NCBI GenBank assembly: GCA_037833965.1
Contig: AP031354.1
Location: forward strand, 6,798,001-6,862,000
Source: Marchantia polymorpha subsp. ruderalis
Taxonomy: Eukaryota; Streptophyta; Marchantiopsida; Marchantiales; Marchantiaceae
DNA length: 64,000 bases
Direction of reading: 5' to 3'
The translations under genes and the position numbers were made by a program. Below are positions 53,591-63,867 of this stretch, one piece after another. The notes below the pieces were generated by a model. The model was not told the DNA's origin, did no database searches, and was given only the letters and a program-made list of their open reading frames with translations. How positions within the stretch are numbered: position 1 is the stretch's first letter; the number at the start of each line of letters is the position of its first letter.

Positions 53591-56476
53591 ATGACGAGAC
53601 CGAGCAGATTGCGGATGGTGCCACTTCGCCTGCCGCAGAACGGGCTGCGCGCTTTCGAGGAGCGCTTAATAGCAAGAAAGCTCGATTTCTTGCTATGGGG
53701 ATGGAATTACATCTGCGCGAATATGGTGCGCGAGTGGCTAGAGCCATAGGGACCACCCTCGCGCGGATTGCGTCCGCATGTTGACCGGTGGACAGTCCAA
53801 GATTGGGCGCAGGCGTTGGGAAGATGTGCTGGCATGCCAGGGCATCTCCTTTTTGACAGCGAGAGCATCAAGGTGACCAAGCAAGAAGAGGCGCAATTTG
53901 TGGAGCTGTTCAAGACCGGGAGGTCTACCAAGAATGGGTACAGGACCCGTGATTACAAAGATCGATTTCGCCGGACTTTGTCCGCGGCGCTGATGCAATT
54001 ACTGCAGCCGCACCGCGCCTGCTACATCACATTGTGGCAGGTCTCTTTTGTGGAGTGCGTCATCGAGGGAACTCCAATTCACTGGGCGAGCATCCTGCAC
54101 AGGGTGATGCGACAGCACGCGTTTGAGGAGAAGGGGGGAACGCTAAACCATCTTTCTCCTTTCCTCATCAATTTTTATCGACAGCGGAATTGTTTGACAG
54201 CGGCGGAGCTTGAACATTTTCCGCCATTGTCCATCGACCATCCCGGGAAGTATGTGCGGGAGAACGAGGTCGACACTGATGCGGAGGAGTCCCCGACTTC
54301 TACCCCATCGAGACGGAGAGACGAAGGGAGACACACCCCTGCAGCGCGAGTGCCGCGGAAGCGGCGATGGAGGGAAGAGTCCGAAGAGGAGCAGCATCAA
54401 GAACCCTCTGCTCCCATTCGACCGCGGCCGCTGTGCGAGCCATACAGCCGGCCGAAGCAGAAGGCACGCAGACTGGTGTTGCCAGCTGACAGTGCAGACA
54501 CGGCGACGATTGCGACGGAGATAGGAAGTGCGTCGCCAGAGAGGCGAGAGGAAGCGCGGACGACCGCAGGAGCGACGGGCCACGCTGCAACCTCGTCGGG
54601 AGAGAGGCCGCCTACGGGCCAAGGGCCTCCGGAGTTACCACGTGCGATGCGGACAGATGTTCCGTTTGCGCACAGGCGAACCTCCGCGGACGGACGAGCC
54701 TCCGCGGACCGGCGAACACAAGTGGACGTGGATCTACGCTTACGCGTGGGAAGGAGCAGTCCGCCTGTGCACAGGCGCTCGCCTGTGCACAGGTCGCCTG
54801 TGAACAGAACACCTCCACACGTGCCGCCTGTGCACAGGCAAGAATCACCCCCGTTCCAACGTAGGAAGGGGAAGGAGCCGGCGGAAGAACCGCCTACGAG
54901 ACACCGGCCCTCGGGGCCAGACCCTCCGGCGCACCACGCGCCGCAATTCGCGCCTTCAGCGCCAGGGCCTTCGAGCCGAGGGGATACGAGCAGAGAGCGT
55001 GCGGAGGCCGCACCGTCGGCGGAAAGTCCGCCGATAGATGCGCCTTCGGCGGTAGGGCCTATAGGCCAAGGAACATCGGGCGTGCGGCCCCCGGCCATGT
55101 CGCCTTCGGCGATAGATGTCCGCGGCGCTACGCCTGCGGCGGACAAGGCGCCGGCACATGCGCCTGCGCACGGGCCGGGCACAGCCCCCACGGACCGATC
55201 AAGGGAGCAGCAGACGGAAGAGCGGAGTGACTGTCAGCGGGATGAAATCTCGATGCGCGATGCGCAATCCAACCCTGCGCAGCCACCCTCCGCTCAATCA
55301 CCTCCGGCGACGGACGACAGAGGCAGAGAGGATGCGGTAGACCATCAACAAGCGAGAGACGGGGATGCCGCACGGATACATTCGCCTTCCGCCTTAGACA
55401 TTTTGGCGACGAGCAGCGAGGCTACAGCCGTGCCTTCGCAGGCAGCACACGTCGAGGACGTGCAGCCCCACTCGGGGCAGTCGCCGACGCAATCAATGGC
55501 GACTGAAATTCTCCACTCGGATGATGAGGACGGAGGCTCCACGGAAGAAATGTCAGGAGCAGAAGACACCGAGGAGGAGGAGGAGGAAATTGTTGGAGCG
55601 CCGGCGGCGGCGCTCTCTGAGCAGGTGATTCCGTTGCTGCGGTACTTGGATCGCAAGGTCGATAAATACGCCGACCCACTCCAGCCGGGATCTTACATCG
55701 AGTTAGTGCGCAGGAGGACTCGCACTAAAGTCCACACCAGCAAGCTATTAGCTAGAGTGGACCAGGAGTTGAGGGACTTGAAGGAGAAGCATGAGTGCTT
55801 GTGGGGACAGTACAAGCTTAATCAGAAATTCTACAAGCACTCCGAGAAGATGAAGGATGAGAAACTGGGCGAGCTCACCAAGGAGCAGGTGAAGGTCAAG
55901 GAAGCACTCAACTCTTAGCAGGCCCAGAATCGGATTTTGTCAGAGGAGCTCGTGCGACAGACGCGGTTGTTGGAACAATGTCAGCTCGCACGGCAGGCGG
56001 ATGAAGAATTAATCCGCAGGTTACAGTCAGAGTGTGGCGAATTGAGGGCGCAACGTGCTGAAGCCGAATCGCAATTAGTGACCATTGAAGAGGATCGCAG
56101 GAAGGAGGCGGATCGCACGAAGGTGGAGACGGCGAGGCGAGTCGCCCACTGTCTCAAGGGCTACGCCCACTGGGAAGTGAAGGCGCAGGAGAAACTCACA
56201 CTGCGTGAGTTTGAATTGCGCGCAGCCGGGTTGTTGTCAGGCGACAGTAGGAGTCGGCGGAAGGTAGCGAAGAAGCTCGAGGCCTTTCTGTCGAAGGCAC
56301 AGGATACCATGTCCGCCCTCGAGGGGGAGGTGTCCTCGGCGTTGCAGCGGTTGGGACTGCGTAGTCGAGCGGAAGAGTGGCAGGGTAGGGAGTTAGTGCG
56401 CGGCAGTCGGCCGCGCAGGAGACGTAGTACAGGTTCCGCGGAGTGTAGTGTAGCATGGTTCCGTGCCGGCGTGTAG
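53591..56476 (+). pseudogene. Family B U3 ORF in B3, two in-frame TAG codons
   Basis: The start at 53591 (ATG of MTRPSRLRMVPLRLPQ) aligns with the family A start. From there 962 codons are in one frame, broken only by TAG at 53747-53749 (where B2 has Gln, after EWLEP) and TAG at 55916-55918 (where B1 has Glu, before QAQNR). N-terminal domain with LDFLLWGWNYICANMVREWL, RTRDYKDRFRR and GGTLNHLSPFLINFYRQRNCLT. Pro/Arg linker with PVHRR repeats from palindromic DNA. Acidic DTEEEEEEIVG. IPLLRYLDRKVDKYADP block, coiled coil and basic tail. Both stops look like point mutations. Confidence 0.85.
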
Positions 56477-56512
56477 CGTAGTGCAGTGTAGTGCTAGTTA
56501 GGATTTAGAAGG

Positions 56513-56541
56513 TATAAAATAGTTCCAGGCGTTTTGCCTGG
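56513..56541 (+). promoter_or_regulatory. LTR core promoter: TATA box plus hairpin (B3)
   Basis: TATAAA at 56513-56518 and CCAGGC-GTTTT-GCCTGG at 56525-56541, 37 bp after the ORF stop. Confidence 0.65.
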
Positions 56542-58258
56542 GGTTCTTTCCCATCAGAAGTGCAGATCAGGAACCCATTTCCTTTGCGTGTTTGTGTCCT
56601 TGAGTTCTGTCACCACGCACGAGGAGTTACAACTTAGCGTTCCGCATTTTGTAGCTGAAGGCCTTCGGCCGAATGTTCAGAGCTAGTACATTGGTTAGAG
56701 ACTTGAGTAGTTCGGATCTGCACCTGCGGGTGACTGCCGATGCTCAGAGCCAGTGACTAGTTAGATACTTGAACAGTTTCGCCCCTACACCTTCGAGTGT
56801 TTCTTTCTGATTGTACTCCTTGGGATTTTTCCCCTGAATGCCAAAGTGAAGTTTTGCTACTTTGTGTAAGCCTTGGTTGTAAATTCAGGTTACGCTGCAG
56901 CAGGTGCCTTGAGGGTAACCCCTGTAGTATTTCTGGGAATGACAAGTGCCTGAGAATTCAAACTCTTCAATAGACTGTTGTTGTGTTACTGGAATGTTTC
57001 ACAGTGAGTCCTTCAGTGCGGACCTGTGTTCTCTGCGCGTTTTGTGAGTTGAGAGTGTTGTTCACCGCGTAGGAGTGACTTCGATCCGAAGTAGGCAGTC
57101 CAAACCGGGTTTCCTACACTAGCAGCAAGCTAGTGGAAGTGTTGTAAAAGCCGGAGTTGGAAGTCACTGCCCGCAGCTTTGCCGAGTGTGCTCGTGAGAG
57201 ACTTTCCCCCTGAAATCTTGAAGTAGAGGTCCTAACGGATCTCTGGGTTGTGTTTCTGTAGTTTCAGGTGTGTGTGTGTGTGTGTGTTACGCTGCACTGT
57301 GCGACCTCCGAGTGCGCTCCGAGTGGACACTTGCAGTATTTCTGGGAGTGACAGTTGCCTGAGAATTCAAACTCCTCAATAGTCTGTTAAAACGTGACAC
57401 TTTGTACCCTGTGTGTTCCTCTGTCCCTGTGGGTTCGACCTTTCTACCACTATATTGCAGTTTTAGCCTTTAGTGGGTTATTACACGTACCACCTATTTT
57501 GTCCTTTATGCATCGTCCGTTGCTGCCGGCGCATATCCGTCAGCGCAACTCATGCCCGCGCATCCGGCCGTCACGCCACGTCGGAGGCGTACATCCGACC
57601 GGCGCCTTCCTTCCATGAACAGCCGCCAAGGGCGCTTCCAACTCTGAGTTGGTTTCCTCCTATGAGCGCGTGATTCCGCCGAAGGCGCATCGCCGAGGGC
57701 GTACGGGAATCCTTTCCGGCTGTGAACCCTAGCGCGAACGGCGCACGTCCGGCTACAAGTTTTCCGACGCTCATAACTTCTCCATTCCTGATCCATCTCC
57801 GACGCTCTTGGGCTCGTTAGAACGAGCGTCCCGAGCTCTTTCTAATGCAACTTCAACCAACTGGATCTACCGTGTATCCCGATTGTTATGAAGGTTTTCC
57901 CTTTCCGCGCTAGCGGCGTTTCGCCGAAGGCGCACTCATGGTCGGATGCCTTTAGAGGTCCGGGTCCTTCTCCTGACGTCTTTAGCAACACCTCCTCCTG
58001 AGGTGTCTGCGCCGGAAGCGTAGCTTCCTTATACGCTGGAGGCGCGTGAGTAGAGACACCTCAGAAAAGGAGCTTTTGCCGAAGGCGCCGAAGACATTGG
58101 CGTTGGTACATACGACTACGTGATTCTTTGTGTCCTCGTGACGATCTCATCAATCCACTCTATTTAGCGTACCCTTCTCTAGCTACAAACACTGCTTTGG
58201 TACTAGTTTTCTAAAATTGTTAAAATTCTGCAAAAAAAACAAAAAGTGTGTTACCACA

Positions 58259-58451
58259 CTTCAATCTTCCATGCGAAGACATCCTCATACTGGCGAAGAA
58301 ACGCCTGTACCCTGTTCAACTCTTCTCCTTGTACCTGGCTTGACACCTTCAAGCCTTTACCTGGACTGAGTTGCAGTTTGCAGCAATCACTCGGGTCAAC
58401 AATCCCCTCTGTGTGACTGATCTCGCTTCTGCCCAGTCCGGCTGCTAGTTG
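58259..58451 (-). pseudogene. pol: E4 pol, first codons only
   Basis: About 64 codons of pol directly after the readthrough TAG (QLAAGLGRSEISHTEG ... QYEDVFAWKIED). They are cut at 58259 by the insertion of E3. The rest of E4 pol and its 3' LTR are not found to the left: the sequence there has been rearranged. Confidence 0.88.
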
Positions 58452-58454
58452 CTA
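58446..58454 (-). promoter_or_regulatory. Stop-codon readthrough site, gag-PR/pol (E4)
   Basis: GAA-TAG-CAA-CTA on the minus strand with TAG at 58454-58452. It follows an open gag-PR frame. Confidence 0.8.
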
Positions 58455-61400
58455 TTCGTCATCCGGATACACCTCGTCTCCTTCCTCCTCAATGGAGCAG
58501 CAAGTGACGTAGCCCACAAATTCCTCCGACGTTTCTGTCTCTGAGGTGCATGACGAGCTGGTCTCCCCTCCAGTTGTGTAACCGGAGGTGGTGGAAGGTG
58601 TTTTGCCCTCATGGAGTACCTTGGTCCATGGTACGGTAATGACAGTCGGAGGGTCCGCAGGGTTCCGGAACTGTAATCTCTTCCTACTCCAGTCACACCT
58701 TGCTTTGGCATCGTATAGCCACGGTCTGCCAAGCAGCACATCATAACCTTTCTTCATTAGAGGTTGCAGTATTATGTAGGACAGTTGAAAGTCCACTCCT
58801 CCAATGTTGGTTCTCACATTGCTCAACATTCCTAGTGGCATTCTGCGTGTTTGATCGGCCAGTCGCAACACTCGGGATGTAGGCTCGAAGGTCTGGAACC
58901 CCAAGGAGTTTGCTGTCTCCTCGGTCATGATATTCACGCCCGAGCCGGAGTCCACTGGTACCTTCTGTATGACGCAGCCTCCGATCTCTACTTCGATCTC
59001 TGGAGGTCCCAGGTCTCCTCCTTCCACTCTGTACACAGCCGGAAGTTTCTCTTTTCGGGGTTTGCGTGGTCGGCGCAACGAAAGCATCAGCATCCTTCTG
59101 TACGTCTTATTGTCCTCCAACAACTGGTGGAAGGAAATATTTGCCCTCTGACTCCCTATGTCCTCCACTATATCGTAGGAAGTGTTGGAAGTCACAGCCG
59201 GAAGTTTCCCTGTACTCGCGGTCGGAAGTGGTGTAGGGGGCCTAACCGCCTTCCGGTCGTCGGATGTCATTCCGGCGCCCAGTGCTTCCTTGATGAGGTG
59301 ACTCACCTCATCTTTGATGTCCGGAAGGTAGTCTCGAGTCCGGAACTCTTCCGAATACCTGTCCGCCTTTTCTGAGTTCTGCTCCGGCTGGGTGTTTCTC
59401 ATCGCCGGAGGTGTACCCGGCCTTCTCCTTTGGCCTTCTCTAACTTCTTTAGACTTCCTCCTCTCTTCCCTACGCTCGAGGCGGCGAGTGTCCTCGTGGC
59501 CTTCTCCTCTCCTCTTCGAACTTCGGGTTTCTACCCGACCGCACATTACTTCTTCCTCAGGCCATACTTCGTCTCCTTCAGCTGGGTCCAGACTCAGTTC
59601 TACCTGGTTGACCTGCACCTCTTCCTTGCGAGGTGTCGATACGAAACGCACGGCTGGCCTAGGGAGTTGTGGCTGATCACACTCGGCTGCTGTATGTCCA
59701 GACTTCTTGCAATTGCTGCACAACGGTGCATACCCCATTGGCTTCCTCGGGTGGGGACAGCTTGGCGCGTAATGTCCCATGTCTCCGCAGTTGTAGCAAC
59801 CATCGAATTGTGGTCGAGGTCGGTTGTGATTGCCTGGAGGTGCCATGCGTCTTGGTGGGAGTGTACCCGCCATTTCCCTCGGAACAAAGCGCGGTATATG
59901 CACCGGTGGGTTCGGAGTTGTAGCTGGAGCTGTTTGTACCGAGTAGGCGGTGTCCTCAACCTGCTCAGCATAATACATGGGCGGCTCAGCATAATACATG
60001 GGATTCTCCCACTGCGGTGCCCATTCGACCGCATTCACTGGGTAAGATGGCCGCGCGGACATACACTCTGTGTTGGCATGTCCCACCTGTCCGCACGTAG
60101 TACACCAGAGATTCGCTCGTTGTCTCGCAGGTGATTTACGTCGGTCTTGGCCTCCCACTACATGAACTTTCAGGTCCGCAAAATTCTTCACCAGGTTGTC
60201 TACCTTGGCTGCGATGTCCCCTTGAGTCTTCATTGGGATTCCCTTACCTCGATCCTTCTTCTTGATCGTACTGCGTTTCTTCTTCCGTCTTTCTTCTTCT
60301 GAAGATGACGAGTCCTCTTCCTCTTCCGAGGAAGAACTTGATTCGGAGGAGCTTGATTCTTCTGTCGAGGAAGGCGAGTTCCTTCTCTTCCGACGTCCGC
60401 TTTGCGACTTCTTCTTCGTCGACCGTCGGTCGCGTCTTCGAGTGTCAAGGGTTGACGTCTCAAAGGTCTCCGCGGAAGCTATCACATCTTGGATTGTGTC
60501 AGTCTTGCCTCTCCTACAGAAGGTCTCCATTTCTCTTGAGAGCCCCGTCACATACCAGTCCACTGCTTGTTGTACCGAATATGGTTCTCCTGGGCCTGTC
60601 TTCGGAATTCGATCTAGAAGGTCTTGAAATCTCTCAGTATAGTCTCGAAGATTCTCCTTCCGCTCGCGTCGAAGATTTCGAAGCCGGGTCAGTACTCGAC
60701 TGTCATATCCGAGTTCGCGAAACCGCCTCAAAAACTTTTCGTTGAGCTGAGCCCAGGTCCGGATGCCAGTGGGGTCGGTGCTCTCATGGTTGTACCAGCT
60801 ACGCGCTCGTCTGCGTAGCAGGCTAGGAAAGATTCGCATTCTGTCTTCATGTAATAACCCACTAAAGGCTAAAACTGCAATATAGTGGTAGAAAGGTCGA
60901 ACCCACAGGGACAGAGGAACACACAGGGTACAAAGTGTCACGTTTTAACAGACTATTGAGGAGTTTGAATTCTCAGGCAACTGTCACTCCCAGAAATACT
61001 GCAAGTGTCCACTCGGAGCGCACTCGGAGGTCGCACAGTGCAGCGTAACACACACACACACACCTGAAACTACAGAAACACAACCCAGAGATCCGTTAGG
61101 ACCTCTACTTCAAGATTTCAGGGGGAAAGTCTCTCAAGAGTACACTCTGCGAAGCTGCGGGTAGTGACTTCCAACTCCGGCTTTTACAACACTTCCACTA
61201 GCTTGCTGCTAGTGTAGGAAACCCGGTTTGGACTGCCTACTTCGGATCGAAGTCACTCAGACGCGGTGAACAACACTCTCAACTCACAAAACGCGCAGAG
61301 AACACAGGTCCGCACTGAAGGACTCACTGAGAAACATTCCAGTAACACACAACAACAGTCTATTGAAGAGTTTGAATTCTCAGGCACTTGTCATTCCCAG

Positions 61401-63784
61401 AACTACTACAGGGGTTACCCTCAAGGCACCTGCTGCAGCGTAACCTGAATTTACAACCAAGGCTTACACGAAGTAGCAAAACTTCACTTTGGCATTCAGG
61501 GGAAAAATCCCAAGGGAGTACAATCAGAAAGAAACACTCGAAGGTGTAGGGGCGAAACTGTTCAAGTATCTAACTAGTCACTGGCTCTGAGCATCGGCAG
61601 TCACCCGCAGGTACAGATCCGAACTACTCAAGTCTCTAACCAATGTACTAGCTCTGAACATTCGGCCGAAGGCCTTCAGCTACAAAATGCGGAACGCTAA
61701 GTTGTAACTCCTCGTGCGTGGTGATAGAACTCAAGGACACAAACACGCAAAGGAAATGGGTTCCTGATCTGCACTTCTGATGGGAAAGAACCCCAGGCAA
61801 AACGCCTGGAACTATTTTATACCTTCTAAGTCCTACTAGCACTACACTGCACCACGCCATGGTGCAAGCCGCAACAGATCCCACATCTGAGGAGTCGGCG
61901 GCTGCCTTCCCCTCTAACTTACAACCTAAATCTAACCCTAACCCTAAATCTGAATCCTAAGCCTACTGTACAGAGCCGCCAGCGCCTTACCATCCAAGAT
62001 CTGAGGCTGAAAATTTGCAGGCATGCGTGGCCGGCCGAGATCAACGGCCCCACAAAATTTCAGATCCATCCGACCGTCCATCGCAAAGATATAGGCCCCG
62101 CAAGATCTCTGAACCTAGGCCAAAATTCCTTCTCCAAAATCCGAGGACTGTGGGTCCCACGCGTCCTACACGCAAGCCGCCTACTCGCAGGCCGCCTTGG
62201 GCCGAAGGCCCCTCTAACTGTTAACGCCGAAGGCCTCACGCCTAACCATGATAGCCGCTTTCGACGCTCATAACTCATTGACGCCTTATCCGTTTCAAGA
62301 GATCTTGGTCTCGTTGGAACCAGATCGTCGAGTTCTTTCCAACGAGACCCGAATCAAGTCAAACCGCTAAGAATTGAGAAAGTTATGTCGGTTTTACTCT
62401 TCCGCCGAAGGCGTTCGCCTATCCACAGTCCGTCCGCGGCGATGACCTGGCTGTCCGCGGCGCTGAGCTGTCCGTCCGCGGCGATGACCTGGCCGTCCGC
62501 GGCGCTGACCTGTCCGTCCGCGGCGCTGAGCTGGCGCAGAAGGCGCCGTACACTTTCTACCTCACAAGGCGCATTTCTAGGGCCCAAGGCGGATTTCCCG
62601 CCGACGCCGAAGCGCCTGTGCACAGGCGAACGCCTGTGCGCAAGCGAACTTCCTTCGTCCGCGCATAGGACAAAACTTTCTTCGCTTGTGCGCAGGCGGA
62701 AAGCTGAGTATCTTGCGACCTTCATAACTCCCGGAATTCTCCTCCGTTCGTGGCGTTCTTGGGCTCGTTAGAATCAGCGCGTCGAGCTCTTTCCAACGAG
62801 ACCCTAACCAAGTCGAGGCGTTGCGAATTGAGAAAGTTATGAGGGATTCACTCTTCCGCCGAATGCACTCTCCCGCATTGCCGAAGGCGTTGACCCGAAG
62901 GCGTTTACCGAAGGCGTCTACCGCCCAAGGCGCATCTTCCGGCGGTTCTTCCGCCGAAGGCGTACCGCCAAAGTCGCTCTACCGCCGAAGGCCCCCCCAT
63001 CAGTAACTTCCGACACTCATAACTCAGTGATCTCTCATCCGTTTCACAAGTTCTTGGGCTCGTTAGAACCAGCGCGTCGAGTTCTTTCCAACGAGACCCT
63101 AAGCAATTCAAAGAGTTACGAATTGAGAAAGTTATGAGTGATCTACCGCCGAAGGTGCTCGAAGCGGATCCTGCAGCATGAACCGCCCGTTCCGTCCCAA
63201 GCGTCCCACTGTGGCCTAAGCCCAAAACCCCTTGACTGTCCTCGATCCTCTGGTTTCGCGTACCGATTACTATTTACAGCTACTGCCGCGGTACTTACTA
63301 TTCAAAAATGTTTTAGTTCCGATAAAAAACAAAAAGTGGGTTACCACACTTCATCACTGGTCTCACGATTGGCGATGGAGACAGACTCGAAGAGCTTTAT
63401 GTATGAATCTGCATCATCGTCGTCGCCCATTCCCGTGTATCTTGGATACGAATGTTTGGTGGTAGGTTGGGAAAACACCTGGCGGAGATTGGCTTGATGG
63501 TCTGCCATTGGTGATCCTGTCGACGGACTGATCCTAGGTTGGCCAAACTCAGGAAGAGTTTCTGTCGGAGGAATGTCCAATAGAACTGTTAGCTCAATGC
63601 TCTCGATAGGTGAACTGGAACGCCTTTGTCTTCCAGTAGTCGGTGATGGCGATCTTTCTGCAGAGTCCTCACCGGGAGTCTTCTTTTTAGTTCGCCGTTT
63701 TGTTTCCACGGCTTTTTCTGAATCTCGACGGAGTTTCCGTGTGGCTCTCGCACTCAGGTTTCCCACACTATCGCTCGTCGACAT
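58452..63784 (-). CDS. gag: E4 gag-protease, open but split by C2 insertion
   Basis: Excluding the family C LTR (60850-63348) and one target copy, this is a continuous 942-aa frame, the only undamaged gag-PR here. N terminus (from 63784): MSTSDSVGNLSARATRK, basic and Ser-rich. The capsid core (Retrotrans_gag type) spans the insertion: RRRARSWYNHES, ENLRDYTERFQDLLDRIP, VDWYVTGLSREMETF. Then a Ser/Glu stretch, zinc knuckle 1 (60104-60063), a Pro/Tyr-rich spacer, knuckle 2 (59798-59757) and knuckle 3 (59720-59679), all C-x2-C-x4-H-x4-C. The protease has DSG near 58,950 and LLGRPWLYD. It ends at the readthrough TAG. As it stands, the insertion disrupts it. Confidence 0.9.
60845..60849. repeat. 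Target site duplication of C2 (left copy, cttca)
   Basis: cttca at 60845-60849 and 63349-63353. Joining across it restores the uninterrupted gag frame found in E1. Confidence 0.95.
61793..61821 (-). promoter_or_regulatory. LTR core promoter: TATA box plus hairpin (C2)
   Basis: TATAAA at 61821-61816 and CCAGGC/GCCTGG hairpin at 61809-61793 on the minus strand: the family B version of the hairpin, kept although the U3 lacks the ORF. Confidence 0.65.
62431..62535. repeat. 21-bp tandem repeat, five units
   Basis: Five 21-bp units of the type CCGTCCGCGGCGCTGAGCTG(G/T) lie without gaps from 62431 to 62535, differing at a few positions. They are non-coding and inside the C2 U3. Confidence 0.9.
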
Positions 63785-63827
63785 TCACCGAGCATTGCTG
63801 CTCAAGTATTCTGGTGTTGACGCACCG

Positions 63828-63845
63828 TTCTCGGCAGCGGCGCCA
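63828..63845 (-). other. Primer binding site of E4 (two changes)
   Basis: It corresponds to the E1/E3 site, but two C bases of the CCCC run on the plus strand have become T (ttctcggcagcggcgcca). The priming end TGGCGCCGCTGCC is kept. Confidence 0.8.
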
Positions 63846-63867
63846 AAAAGAAGTTGTCGGCTCCTTA

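Larger units (their letters stand above)
52092..57485 (+). mobile_element. Family B solo LTR (B3), 5,394 bp
   Basis: This is a complete plus-oriented family B LTR: TGTGGTACCCCAC at 52092, GTTATTACA at 57485, and 5-bp duplications on both sides. Order: leader with GCCTGTGCACAGGC palindromes (52092-53590), U3 ORF (53591-56476), TATA box (56513), hairpin, R/U5 with (GT)n near 57,269-57,286. No internal region is attached, so it is a solo LTR. It serves as the reference for family B. Confidence 0.95.
47993..58258 (-). mobile_element. E3 5' LTR (family A), interrupted by B3
   Basis: On the minus strand it runs from TGTGGTAACACAC (58258) to GTTATTACA (47993). The family B LTR B3 is inserted in the leader at 52092, with cgtac duplicated on both sides. 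Without it the LTR is about 4.87 kb and very close to A1. The right flank (cttcaatcttcc, 58259 onward) is pol sequence of E4, so E3 was inserted into E4. A left flank ending cttca is not found at the E3 3' LTR because that end is deleted. Confidence 0.92.
60850..63348 (-). mobile_element. Family C solo LTR (C2), 2,499 bp, no ORF
   Basis: Minus-oriented: TGTGGTAACCCAC at 63348, GTTATTACA at 60850, 5-bp duplications cttca. The promoter and R/U5 part (60850 to about 61,850) is nearly identical to family B, including the hairpin and (GT)n tract. The U3 part (61,850-63,348) is unrelated to the A and B protein-coding region. It contains no long ORF but has short palindromes, a 21-bp tandem array (62431-62535), and several copies of a degenerate motif with tcataactc and cgtcgagttctttccaacgag. 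It is best read as a non-coding U3 joined to a family B-type promoter/U5. Confidence 0.9.

Noticed and set aside
58452-60941. A single 829-aa ORF starting with a hydrophobic leader (MTLCTLCVPLSLWVRP...)
   Set aside because: The first 31 residues are chance translation of the C2 LTR end. The real gag start is at 63784, across the insertion.
61921-61960. Telomere-like CCCTAA/CCCTAAA units in C2
   Set aside because: Only two adjacent units with degenerate neighbours; too short to claim an interstitial telomere.
62100-62230. Small ORF in C2 (plus strand, Arg/Pro-rich)
   Set aside because: No conservation, no start context; composition alone explains it.
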